DNA of 14,517 nucleotides from Chlamydiota bacterium (GTDB lineage Bacteria; Chlamydiota; Chlamydiia; Chlamydiales; Rhabdochlamydiaceae): the NCBI GenBank assembly GCA_011065225.1, contig JAAKFC010000019.1:1-14517 (forward strand). The letters run 5' to 3'. This document shows positions 1-7,300 of this stretch, piece by piece. The notes beneath the pieces are model-generated. The model searched no databases and had not been told where the DNA came from. It saw nothing but the letters and a program-made list of their open reading frames with translations. The first letter of the stretch is position 1; every line of letters starts with the position of its first letter. The translations under genes and the position numbers were made by a program.

Positions 1-963
1 AAATTTCATTGGTTGATAAATTTGAAATAAGATAAACATTAAAGTTCCCGCTAAACCTATTATTACATATTCTTTTGATCCTTCAATAGGTCCAAAAATA
101 TTTTCCCATGCTACAGAAGCAAAGTAGATGTTAACTAAATTCACAAGAATTAATGAAAGAATAATAAATAAAACAGATGCAACAATCAAAAAAATATTAA
201 TTTGGCTCGCTAGGTTTAATTCAGAAGGATATGCTATAAACATCCACATGCTCGCACTCTGAAAAAAGGTAACAAAAATTGTAATGATTGCAAGTGCTAA
301 AAAAGAATCAGCTTTAGAACGAGAATGCCTAAAAAATGTGGGGAAATTAATAACCCCGGGTAGAGATAATAAAACAGTTGAAATAATGACAACAGGAGAT
401 AATTCCCAGGCCGTCTCCACCGGAATTGAAATGCTTGAATTAATTACCACTGTAATAGTATAGATAAAAAATAGAGGCAATAGCACTATAGCTATCCATT
501 TTATAAAGCGGATTCCTCCGTATGAAATTAATGCCGTGATTAGTCCGAGGATTGCCCCTGTTCTAATCAGCATATCTAGTACATTATTTCTATCGAAGTT
601 TAATAAACTATTTAACTTGAAGACCGCTGAATTAATTTGAATGCTATACCAGTTTAAAATAGAGAACAGCAAAACTAAAGAGGCTATAATTCCACTAATC
701 TTTCCTAAATACCGATTAACAATTTGGATGGTATTTATCCGATCTTGTACAGATATTGAAACAACAGAAAGTCCTACTGCCCAGAGCACCAGATTCCCAC
801 AGAAAATTGAGAGTAAAGTTGTTCCAAACCCATATTTATTTACGAATAAAGCTCCAATTGCTATTCCTGGCAATCCAAGTTGTGCACTTTGAATACTTGC
901 TAGTTGCCAGAAGCTTTGATTTTTATCTTGGAAAGAAAAGACCCTGGGAATACAACGCTTCAT
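1..963 (-). CDS. NCS1-type (cytosine/purine permease-like) transporter, 3' end outside window
   Basis: An open minus-strand frame runs 321 codons from ATG at 963 to the window edge with no stop. The protein begins MKRCIPRVFSFQDKNQSFWQ and is strongly hydrophobic, with about eight membrane segments in the visible part. The early stretch QLGLPGIAIGALF, followed by a Gly-Asn (CGNLVLW) motif and the mid-protein LPGVINFPTFFRHSRSKAD, aligns by eye with the first helices and the central 'sxGTLTADFVRFGRN' region of CodB-like NCS1 permeases. Members of that family are inner-membrane importers of cytosine, purines, hydantoins or thiamine precursors; about 420 residues is usual, so roughly a quarter is missing. 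A nucleobase importer would suit an intracellular parasite, but the substrate cannot be read from sequence. An in-frame TAG lies just upstream of the start. No strong ribosome binding site is seen. Confidence 0.62.
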   Translation of the reverse strand, partial: MKRCIPRVFSFQDKNQSFWQLASIQSAQLGLPGIAIGALFVNKYGFGTTLLSIFCGNLVLWAVGLSVVSISVQDRINTIQIVNRYLGKISGIIASLVLLFSILNWYSIQINSAVFKLNSLLNFDRNNVLDMLIRTGAILGLITALISYGGIRFIKWIAIVLLPLFFIYTITVVINSSISIPVETAWELSPVVIISTVLLSLPGVINFPTFFRHSRSKADSFLALAIITIFVTFFQSASMWMFIAYPSELNLASQINIFLIVASVLFIILSLILVNLVNIYFASVAWENIFGPIEGSKEYVIIGLAGTLMFILFQIYQPMKF

Positions 964-1083
964 ATATCATGTCTATACGTCAATAAATACTTTACTTCCA
1001 CAACTCTTGTAGTAAATGACATAGCCCTAAGAAAAAATCCTTTAGAAATCCAATCCAACCTCGTTGAGTCCAGCAGAACCGAT

Positions 1084-1198
1084 TCATTTGCAAAACAAAT
1101 TGCTATGAGCTTCCAATATTCCTTTTAATTGATTTTAAAAATCGTATTTCTCCCTACTGTCAAACATAACTCAAATTGTCCTCTCAGTTTGATCAATA
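1084..1198 (-). pseudogene. Decayed 3' fragment of the lipoprotein gene at 2212-2850
   Basis: These 115 bases match the last 115 bases of the lipoprotein gene (2212-2326) with 11 mismatches by hand alignment, about 90 percent identity without gaps. Read in the matching frame they give ...DQTERTI-stop-VMFDSREKYDF-stop-NQLKGILEAHSNLFCK-stop. Two sense codons of the intact gene have therefore become TGA and TAA, and the terminal TAA is TGA. Similarity ends abruptly just after the stop codon on one side and at 1198 on the other. This is a relic of a tandem paralogue or of a partial duplication, not a working gene. Most differences favour A or T, as expected for DNA no longer under selection. Confidence 0.85.
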
Positions 1199-1217
1199 TC
1201 GTGGGAAAGCTATGCTG

Positions 1218-2114
1218 TTAACTCAATATTTCGTCTGCGTATTGAGACCTTGATACAGCAATGGCATTGCAGCATAATCCTTTCAAAATGAATATATATA
1301 GAAGAAAGTCTGGGTTTGATTGTGCTAAGAAAAGGCAAAACACTTGAGGAACGACAGCAAGACTGAAGCTCATATTTTTTGAAAGATAACGCTGAGAGAA
1401 AAATGACTGAAAAGGTGCTGCTAGAAACTTACAACTAAGGAGTATTAGGTAAGCATTCAAAGGATTCCAGTTGGCTCTTATTGCTAATATAATTAAAATG
1501 GTATCAAAAAGGATCTCCGAACTATAAGCTGATAGGTATGCTTTTATCTCACTTTTATTGAAAATAAAGTTAAAACCCTTTGTATCCTTCGTACTAGGAA
1601 ATCTTCTATTCAACATAGACCAAAAAATGTATTCGCTCAGGAAAATAGATGCAATATAAGTCAGAATGAGAAAACCGAGGGGAGCTGGCTTTTTCATTAC
1701 ATATAAACTCAATAGAAAAAGCAAATGAGGAAAAAGTCCTATCGAAGAGGAAGCTCCACTCAACAACCCACATGAAAAAGACGCCTTCTGAAAGCTAATT
1801 GTATTTTCTGGGGCTTTCTTTTCAGATAATTCAGGGGACAATTTTTTTGAAAAGTTTGTACTATCATCAATATTGCGGGAATAATCTACCCAAAAATCAT
1901 AAAGGACTACAGCTACTAACTGAGATCCTAATAGGAGTCCAACAAGCCACATTGTTTTTAATTTGATTTCCAAGAGCCAAAGAAAAATAAAAACAACAAG
2001 AGCTAACAAAGAAGAAAAAGACCTGCAATAACCAGAGGCGAGCCCAGGCCTTCGATTGGGCATTGTTTTGATAGGTCTAACATCTTTTGTTAGAACATCT
2101 TTTAATGACGCCAT
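1218..2114 (-). CDS. Polytopic membrane protein of unknown function, 298 aa
   Basis: ATG at 2114 is preceded by a good ribosome binding site (AAGGAG, eight bases upstream). The first 35 residues are polar and basic (KDVLTKDVRPIKTMPNRRPG), so probably cytoplasmic. About seven or eight hydrophobic segments follow, near residues 37-53, 55-73, 110-138, 144-165, 200-215, 220-238, 252-268 and 275-290. A charged loop near 80-105 (SKKLSPELSEKKAPEN) and another near 168-185 (NRRFPSTKDTKG) separate helix groups. I recognise no family signature. It could be a transporter fragment or a chlamydia-specific inner-membrane protein. It lies between the intact lipoprotein gene and the decayed copy of that gene's 3' end, so it may have been inserted between two paralogues or been part of a duplicated block. 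Confidence 0.7.
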   Translation of the reverse strand: MASLKDVLTKDVRPIKTMPNRRPGLASGYCRSFSSLLALVVFIFLWLLEIKLKTMWLVGLLLGSQLVAVVLYDFWVDYSRNIDDSTNFSKKLSPELSEKKAPENTISFQKASFSCGLLSGASSSIGLFPHLLFLLSLYVMKKPAPLGFLILTYIASIFLSEYIFWSMLNRRFPSTKDTKGFNFIFNKSEIKAYLSAYSSEILFDTILIILAIRANWNPLNAYLILLSCKFLAAPFQSFFSQRYLSKNMSFSLAVVPQVFCLFLAQSNPDFLLYIFILKGLCCNAIAVSRSQYADEILS

Positions 2115-2179
2115 TTTCTCTACTCCTTTATCATTCCTTCGATTCTAGCATAAAATCTTTTATTCCCATAGACTTAGGA

Positions 2180-2200
2180 GTCGATTTATTCAACAAGGCC
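2180..2200 (-). mobile_element. Possible solo insertion-sequence end (IS903/IS5-like)
   Basis: On the minus strand, 2200 down to 2183 reads GGCCTTGTTGAATAAATC. From memory this differs at one base from the terminal inverted repeat of IS903-type IS5-family elements (GGCTTTGTTGAATAAATC). It sits 11 bases after the lipoprotein gene's stop codon. No transposase gene is present. A weak partner in the opposite orientation, CCTCGTTGAGT at about 1058-1068 on the plus strand, matches 9 of 11 bases. This would make it a remnant of an element that brought in or flanked the 1218-2114 gene. A chance match cannot be excluded. Confidence 0.3.
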
Positions 2201-2211
2201 TATTCACTGTT

Positions 2212-2850
2212 TTATTTGCAAAACAGATTGCTATGAGCTTCCAATATTCCTTTTAGCTGATTCTGAATGTCGTATTTGTCCCTACTGTCAAACATAACAC
2301 GAATTGTCCTCTCAGTTTGATCAATAATTTCCCTTGCTTTTGTAATATTTTTTTCCCTTTCTATTCGAAAAGTCAAAAGACGTATGAGCATCGGTGCTCT
2401 TAGGTGCGCTGAAGAAACATCCCAAATATCGCATTCTATTTCCTCAATCCGGCTCAAACCCTTATCCTTATTTTTGGAAAACTCAACATCCGCAAGCTCT
2501 AAACGAGCCAACATTTTCAATTTTGGATCCTCCACACAAGGAATAATCTCTTCTAATTGTTTCTGGGTCTCTTCTCGCGCGATACCATTATGGAGCAATT
2601 CATACTGAGCCAAAGTTATGAGCCCACTAGCTTTATTTTCTGGATGATAAACTTGAGCGAGCCATTTATCTGCTCTTTCAAATTCTTCACTTCTGGCAGC
2701 ATAGGCTACAAGATTTAAAAACCCCTCATCACTATTCTGACACCATTGATTTTTGACCCCATCAATCCCCGATGAAACAGCATATTTAGCTTGCTCGCAG
2801 CTACTGAGCAGACATAAACCCACACCTAATACAAAAGCTGTAGTTTTCAT
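2212..2850 (-). CDS. Putative lipoprotein with helical-repeat-like body, 212 aa
   Basis: The start is set at ATG 2850, because AGGAG lies seven bases upstream. The frame stays open to a TTG at 2868, but that codon lies upstream of the ribosome binding site. The protein begins MKTTAFVLGVGLCLLSSC, a short charged n-region, a hydrophobic core and an LSSC lipobox with Cys at residue 18, followed by Glu. It should therefore be lipidated and, by the usual +2 rule, not retained in the inner membrane. The mature part is rich in alternating Ala, Leu and charged residues (AARSEEFERADKWLAQVYHP, LARLELADVEFSKNKDKGLS), suggesting TPR- or SEL1-like helical pairs. I cannot assign a Pfam family. A 90 percent identical relic of its 3' end lies at 1084-1198. 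Confidence 0.75.
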   Translation of the reverse strand: MKTTAFVLGVGLCLLSSCEQAKYAVSSGIDGVKNQWCQNSDEGFLNLVAYAARSEEFERADKWLAQVYHPENKASGLITLAQYELLHNGIAREETQKQLEEIIPCVEDPKLKMLARLELADVEFSKNKDKGLSRIEEIECDIWDVSSAHLRAPMLIRLLTFRIEREKNITKAREIIDQTERTIRVMFDSRDKYDIQNQLKGILEAHSNLFCK

Positions 2851-2907
2851 AATGAATCTCCTGTTCAAAATTTAAGTGATCTCGATCCTAACTGAATCTA
2901 GTTTTTT

Positions 2908-2927
2908 TCGAAATGACTCGATTTCGA
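2908..2927. promoter_or_regulatory. Inverted repeat upstream of the lipoprotein gene
   Basis: TCGAAAT and ATTTCGA form perfect 7-bp arms around a 6-base centre (GACTCG), about 60 bases before the lipoprotein start. A seven-base T run adjoins it on the plus-strand 5' side. On the minus strand the hairpin is therefore followed by A residues, and on the plus strand the T run precedes it. It does not fit an intrinsic terminator in either direction. An operator or 5'-leader structure is possible but unproven. Confidence 0.3.
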
Positions 2928-3044
2928 CAGATTACAGAGGCTGAAGAAAATGCAACATATAGATCAATGCCCAAAGAGAAAGAATATTTTCTGTTCGTCA
3001 AAAAAACAGCATTTTTATAACTACAGTAGGGAGCATGTCAGAAT

Positions 3045-3248
3045 CTATTCTTCAATCTTCTCCCATGCATTTTTTGGCACCCCGTAGTCTTCCAAAGCGC
3101 ATTCCATCGCCATCTCTAGAGTATCTTGAAGATGATCACGTATACACTTATCATTCTCGAACACATAAAGATAAAAACCAACTGACGGATCGTGTTTGAT
3201 TTCATAGCATCGAGGTTTAAGAGATACGGAGTTAGCAAGCCATTTCAT
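3045..3248 (-). CDS. Small acidic protein, candidate immunity partner of the orphan toxin-tip frame, 67 aa
   Basis: ATG at 3248 follows the stop of the preceding frame by six bases, with GGGGAA about 11 bases upstream. The product (MKWLANSVSLKPRCYEIKHD at its start, ending GVPKNAWEKIEE) is compact and acidic in its second half, with no membrane segment or signal. It looks like a single small alpha/beta domain. Small, soluble, acidic genes directly behind a toxin-tip-like frame are characteristic of immunity genes in polymorphic toxin loci, which is why I propose this role. I do not recognise the family. The roughly 175 bases beyond its 3' end contain no gene and no convincing terminator. Confidence 0.55.
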   Translation of the reverse strand: MKWLANSVSLKPRCYEIKHDPSVGFYLYVFENDKCIRDHLQDTLEMAMECALEDYGVPKNAWEKIEE

Positions 3249-3254
3249 AATTAA

Positions 3255-3446
3255 TTATTCCCCTGTAAAATAATAACGATGCTCAGGACTTACATCAACC
3301 CATTTTCCATTTGGTGTTCGTTGTTCCAAGTGGAAGTGGGGTTTATCGCCATGAGGATGGCTAATATCAAAACGAATTTTCTTATTGCCTTGCATTAGAA
3401 TTATGTCGCCATCTGCATTTGTAATAATTTTACTTAATCTTCCCAA
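3255..3446 (-). CDS. Orphan toxin-tip-like fragment, 63 aa, TTG start uncertain
   Basis: The frame opens after an in-frame TAA only 15 bases upstream and has no ATG before residue 19. The first usable codon is TTG at 3446, which overlaps the end of the gene at 3434-3832, so coupled re-initiation is plausible. The product contains NADGDIILMQGNKKIRFDIS, then HPHGDKPHFHLEQ, and ends KWVDVSPEHRYYFTGE. A His-rich strand ending in HRYYF resembles C-terminal tips of polymorphic nuclease-type toxins, from memory. The usual partner would be a long Rhs carrier, absent here, so this is probably a displaced tip left when the main Rhs C-terminus was replaced. It may be untranslated or a short active domain. 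Confidence 0.45.
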   Translation of the reverse strand: MGRLSKIITNADGDIILMQGNKKIRFDISHPHGDKPHFHLEQRTPNGKWVDVSPEHRYYFTGE

Positions 3447-3832
3447 AGACCTTTTGTCTTAATACCAGTAAATTCATCCCAAGCCTTACAATATTCAATG
3501 CTATTTTTCCCTAGGTATTTAGCAAAAGTTGTGAATTGAATCTCATCAGGATCTTTACTTAATAATAATTCTAAAAATGACGTCGTAATTGCATTTTGAA
3601 CTGAATCATTACCATCACAGATTAAAAACTCAACGTAATCAAAAATTTCTTTAATCTTTGCTTCATCCTTAGATTGGATTATATCTATTACATACTCAGC
3701 AAATGGCATCATCTGAGTCGTAATTCCTTGATCTATTCCCCAGTAATTAACATAAGACTCACAATAAGGAAGAAATTGTGGAAATTTTTCTTTCAACAAA
3801 ATTAAGCAGTTTTCACTCGTTATTTTTTCCAT
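3434..3832 (-). CDS. Immunity-like soluble protein, 132 aa
   Basis: ATG at 3832 is well supported by TTAGGAG seven bases upstream; that site is formed by the last codons of the remnant frame at 3834-3902. The protein is soluble, acidic and probably all-helical (LILLKEKFPQFLPYCESYVN, IKEIFDYVEFLICDG, FLELLLSKDPDEIQFT) and ends with SIEYCKAWDEFTGIKTKG. The pattern of a helical bundle with a late 'FAKYLGKNSIEYC' segment resembles DUF7674-type proteins often seen next to Rhs or contact-dependent toxins. This is from memory, not a search. By position it is most likely the immunity gene of a toxin tip now lost, with the 22-codon remnant just upstream as that tip's last residues. It overlaps the next frame by 13 bases. 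Confidence 0.65.
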   Translation of the reverse strand: MEKITSENCLILLKEKFPQFLPYCESYVNYWGIDQGITTQMMPFAEYVIDIIQSKDEAKIKEIFDYVEFLICDGNDSVQNAITTSFLELLLSKDPDEIQFTTFAKYLGKNSIEYCKAWDEFTGIKTKGLWED

Positions 3833-3833
3833 T

Positions 3834-3902
3834 TTATTCTCCTAAAGCATTCCTTAGGTCTTTAATAATATTGTCAGCAGCAGCTCGAAAGGTCTCTTTC
3901 CA
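3834..3902 (-). pseudogene. 22-codon remnant of a coding frame (former toxin-tip or gene 3' end)
   Basis: Directly after the TAA of the 66-residue gene, and in the same frame, sense codons continue as WKETFRAAADNIIKDLRNAL-GE and end in TAA two bases before the next gene's ATG. The peptide is an amphipathic helix with good codon usage and does not look like random spacer DNA. It carries the ribosome binding site of the 132-residue gene, exactly as the end of an upstream gene in an operon would. Either it is the last piece of a toxin tip whose immunity gene is 3434-3832, or the upstream gene was once longer and gained a stop codon. I favour the first because the upstream protein already looks complete. 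Confidence 0.45.
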
Positions 3903-4103
3903 TTAGCTATCTCTAGAAATTATTTTCTTAATGCAATTTGTCCAATCTTCCCATGCTGCAGGATCAGCTCTTCTATGAGCTTCCAAAATCTGCATTTCTC
4001 CCAATAAGGAACCTATATCATCAGAAGAAGTTTGCTCATAATATTTCTCCAAAAAACAACGCATGGCTTTAAAAGCTTCTAAGTGAGTCAAACTTTCCCT
4101 CAC
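3903..4103 (-). CDS. Candidate immunity protein, second of an overlapping pair, 66 aa
   Basis: The start is GTG at 4103, overlapping the TGA of the preceding gene as GTGA, with AAAGGAG six bases before it. This arrangement gives translational coupling. The protein is small, soluble and mainly helical, with EAFKAMRCFLEKYYEQ, then SDDIGSLLGEMQ and ADPAAWEDWTNCIKKI. The 'DDIGSLL ... DPAAWEDW' pattern is one I associate with small proteins next to polymorphic toxins in many bacteria, but I cannot name the family. Sitting second behind the Rhs gene, it probably helps neutralise the intact Rhs tip together with the 79-residue protein, or is a separate protective gene. Confidence 0.65.
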   Translation of the reverse strand: MRESLTHLEAFKAMRCFLEKYYEQTSSDDIGSLLGEMQILEAHRRADPAAWEDWTNCIKKIISRDS

Positions 4104-4339
4104 AGCCTCTCCTTTGATAATTCATCTGCTAGAAGTTCAAGCTCTTCTTTTGAAAGAAGAAATTCAGGCCCTTCTTCCATGGCAACCAATTTAAGAACAA
4201 AATAATCAAGACCACTTTCAAATTCTAATCCATAATCAGTGTAAATTTTAAAAGCCCATTTAGAAATATCACTGCAGTCACTTTCTCTCGAGAGCTTTGC
4301 TTTTAATTCTGATCCAAATTGTTTTTTTGTGTATGTCAT
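4100..4339 (-). CDS. Candidate cognate immunity protein of the Rhs toxin, 79 aa
   Basis: ATG at 4339 lies three bases after the Rhs stop codon, the standard position for a cognate immunity gene. The ribosome binding site is weak (AAGGAT, about 13 bases upstream), so translation may depend on ribosomes finishing the toxin gene. The product is acidic and helical: KKQFGSELKAKLSRE, ISKWAFKIYTDYGLEFESG and a C-terminal MEEGPEFLLSKEELELLADE segment. A trailing 'MeeGPEF.ls..EL..la..L' pattern is common among small immunity-like proteins in my memory. No signal peptide, as expected for a cytoplasmic antidote. The next gene overlaps it by four bases. Confidence 0.7.
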   Translation of the reverse strand: MTYTKKQFGSELKAKLSRESDCSDISKWAFKIYTDYGLEFESGLDYFVLKLVAMEEGPEFLLSKEELELLADELSKERL

Positions 4340-4342
4340 AAT

Positions 4343-7300
4343 TTATTTAATCCTTAGTTCGCTTCCTATTGGTGGGTAATGCATGGAATTTAATGTTTGG
4401 CCATTAATCATCTTAGGATGGACTCGATTTACTTCTGCAAAATGGTTATAACTTTCCATCCAGGATCTTACTTGCCCATTGTTAAGATTCCATTCTGTTA
4501 CATAAGAAACTCCTCTTGTTAATCCTTGTTTAGAGGCAGGAACTTCCAAACTATAATATCGAATTCGACCATCAGGAAGATTCCGAACTCGGACTGCAGA
4601 TTTTTGAGCTTTTTGTAATCCTGAAAGCTTTGACCTAAGAGATACCGCCGAATTAATATTCGCTCTTTGACCTAAAGCCAGTTCCTGACTTATCGAATTA
4701 ATCCCTGCTGGCGAAGAAGTAGTCAAATGCATATTAGGGGTAATTCTTATTAGGCCATTCCGAACAAAGCTAATAGCGCCCACAGTAAAACTAGCACTTG
4801 CTAAGTTATTAGCGAAAGGAACCCACTCAGGAGACATTCCAATTTTTAGTAAGAAGCGCTCCGTGACAGCATCTCTATATCTTCCAGTAATTGCTGTGCT
4901 TATGCCCGTTATAAATTGGTCAAGGCCATGAGCTAGTACTGGCCATCCAATTGGAGCTGCAAATCCTCCAGTACCAAGTGTTGCTAAACCTCCAGCACTT
5001 GCTTCAGCAAGTCCACCCAGGGCTTGTATGGACCCTTGGAAGCGAGGATGCGTAAATATGTCCATTGAAAAGCCATAAAGGGAAGTTAAATTAAAACTAG
5101 AATACCCATTCAGAGCATTAGCAATATCACCCCCACGTTTACAATCGCGATGTCTTTCGCAATCACAACGGGGTTCATACTCACCATAAAAATATTTCTC
5201 ATCTACTGGGCTTCCGTTTTTTTCTGATGCAAGCCCAAAGTAATCGATGTAAGTGAGGGGGTTGTTTCGGCAATATACATAAAGATCTGGTCCATCTAGA
5301 TATCCTGCAGGATCAGGACTGATCCATCTTCCTATTTCGGGATCATAATATCTGCAGCCAATGCAAATAAGCCCAGTTTCTTGATCTGTTCTGTTTCCAC
5401 GATATCTCCAAGGATTGCCTACTGCAGAATTCACAATCTCTCTACCGCGGTGATTGATGATTTCCTCCTCTCCAAAAACAGAGTATCGATAACTTTCTAT
5501 GATCTTTCGTCTTTGAGAATCGACTAGACATGCTACATTGCCTTGCAGGTCATAAATTGGGACATAAGCCTCTTTTTGGATTTCAAATGAAATGTAGGAA
5601 GAAGACTCTGGATGATTTGGATTGCTTGGGACTCTTAGCTCTGTAATTGCACCCTTTTTATCAATACAACCGATCTCTGTTTGTCCTAGGTAGAAATAGC
5701 GAAATACTCCCGACCTCCCTTTTCCCTCGATCTTTTTCGATAGTCGCTTTCCTTGTAGATCATAGGTAAATGCAATACTTGTTTGATGTGGATCTTTAAT
5801 CAAAATGAGTTGATTAAAAACATTATGCTCAAAGACCCATGTTTCTCCCTGAACCGTTTTGGAAGCGAGATTTCCATTTGGGTCAAAGGTGTAAGAAACT
5901 CCATCTGCTTCAATGATTTGGTTGCAATCATTTATTTTATATGAAGAGTTATTTTTTTTGAGGCGATTCCCTATAGAATCATAGGAGTAACTACGTTCAA
6001 TTTCTCCCTTTTCAGAAATGAGCTGCGAAAGAGCATTATAATCGTAGGAAGAAATATTCTTTTCATCATCCAGCGTTGTTTCCCGATTTTTGATATTATC
6101 AAGAGGATCGTATCCTCCTTCAGGAATTGTATCTTGAAAAAAGTCTGTGGAAATTCTTACTCTTCTACCGGCATGATCCCAACTTTGAGCCCTTCCCCCA
6201 GCATAGCCGGGGAGAATTTCTTCCAAGATATTTCCCATGAGATCTCGAGAGACAATTTTATACTGGTAGCGCTCTTCCTTTTCTTTAGAAAATCGAGTGA
6301 CTCTCTTCACAAAAGGTCCCTCATATTCATATTCAATAAAAGAACCATCAGGCAATTTGATGGATTTGATAAGTCCTTCTCCATCATAAGAGCAACTTAA
6401 CTGATAAGACCCAAACTCATCTTTGATTTCTTCTGAAGTCTGCTGATTGTTTGGATCAAATTTATAATGGAGTGTATGAGTAGATCCCATTTCGACTTCA
6501 GTGATGTTCCCCTTTTTGTCATAGGTGAGTTTATGGACCATTTCTTTTTGTGAAGAATCTTCCTTGTAAGAAATGGAATTTACTCTGCCAGTATTATTGT
6601 ATTGATAGGTAATAGGTGTTTCTGCTCCAGGACTGAGCTTGCTCGAAATATCTCCATAGGAATTATACTCATAAGCAAACGCTTTTTCATCTGAAGTGCC
6701 TGCTGCCAGAATCAATGTTTGAAGGTTATTGCCTGGATTGTAAGACTTGCGCGTTGTAAAAGCTCTTGAAGTATTGCCTGAGGAAACGACTGCATCTTTT
6801 CGGCAGACTTCGTTACTTAGAGCATCCGAAAAAAATTCCGATAAAGATAGAATCTCCCCGGCTTTATTTCTCCTGCAAACCTCAACTAAATGACTTGCTG
6901 GATCATAAATTTCTTCGAGTTTGTTACCTAGAGGGTCAATGGTAATCTTTTTAAAGACTCTTTGTCCCCACTGATTTATGTATCCATCTTCATAGATAAT
7001 TTCTGTAACCTGATTGAAAGCATCTGTGATTCTAGAGAGGCGCCCAAAGCGATCATAATCATACTTTTTGAGAATGCTCATCTGATTCTGAGGATATCCA
7101 ACGACCTCTTTGAGTCTTCCAGCCTTGTCATGGGAGTATTGTGTTTTTGAAAGAACCTTTCCTCCTGAATCTTCTATCCGTTCTTCAATAACATTGCCTT
7201 GAAAATCATGCTCTTGAACTTCAAGAGTAAATGCATTAGAAGATTTCCATTTTTTCACACCATTTGTTTGCCCAAGAGAATCATAGAAGAACTCGACTTT

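Noticed and set aside
641..1128. Three small plus-strand frames
   Set aside because: They are antisense to the permease frame (1-963) or cross the decayed lipoprotein fragment. They lack ribosome binding sites and protein-like composition.
2908..2927. Intrinsic terminator formed by TCGAAAT/ATTTCGA
   Set aside because: The T run precedes the hairpin on the plus strand and is an A run after it on the minus strand, so neither direction has hairpin followed by U.
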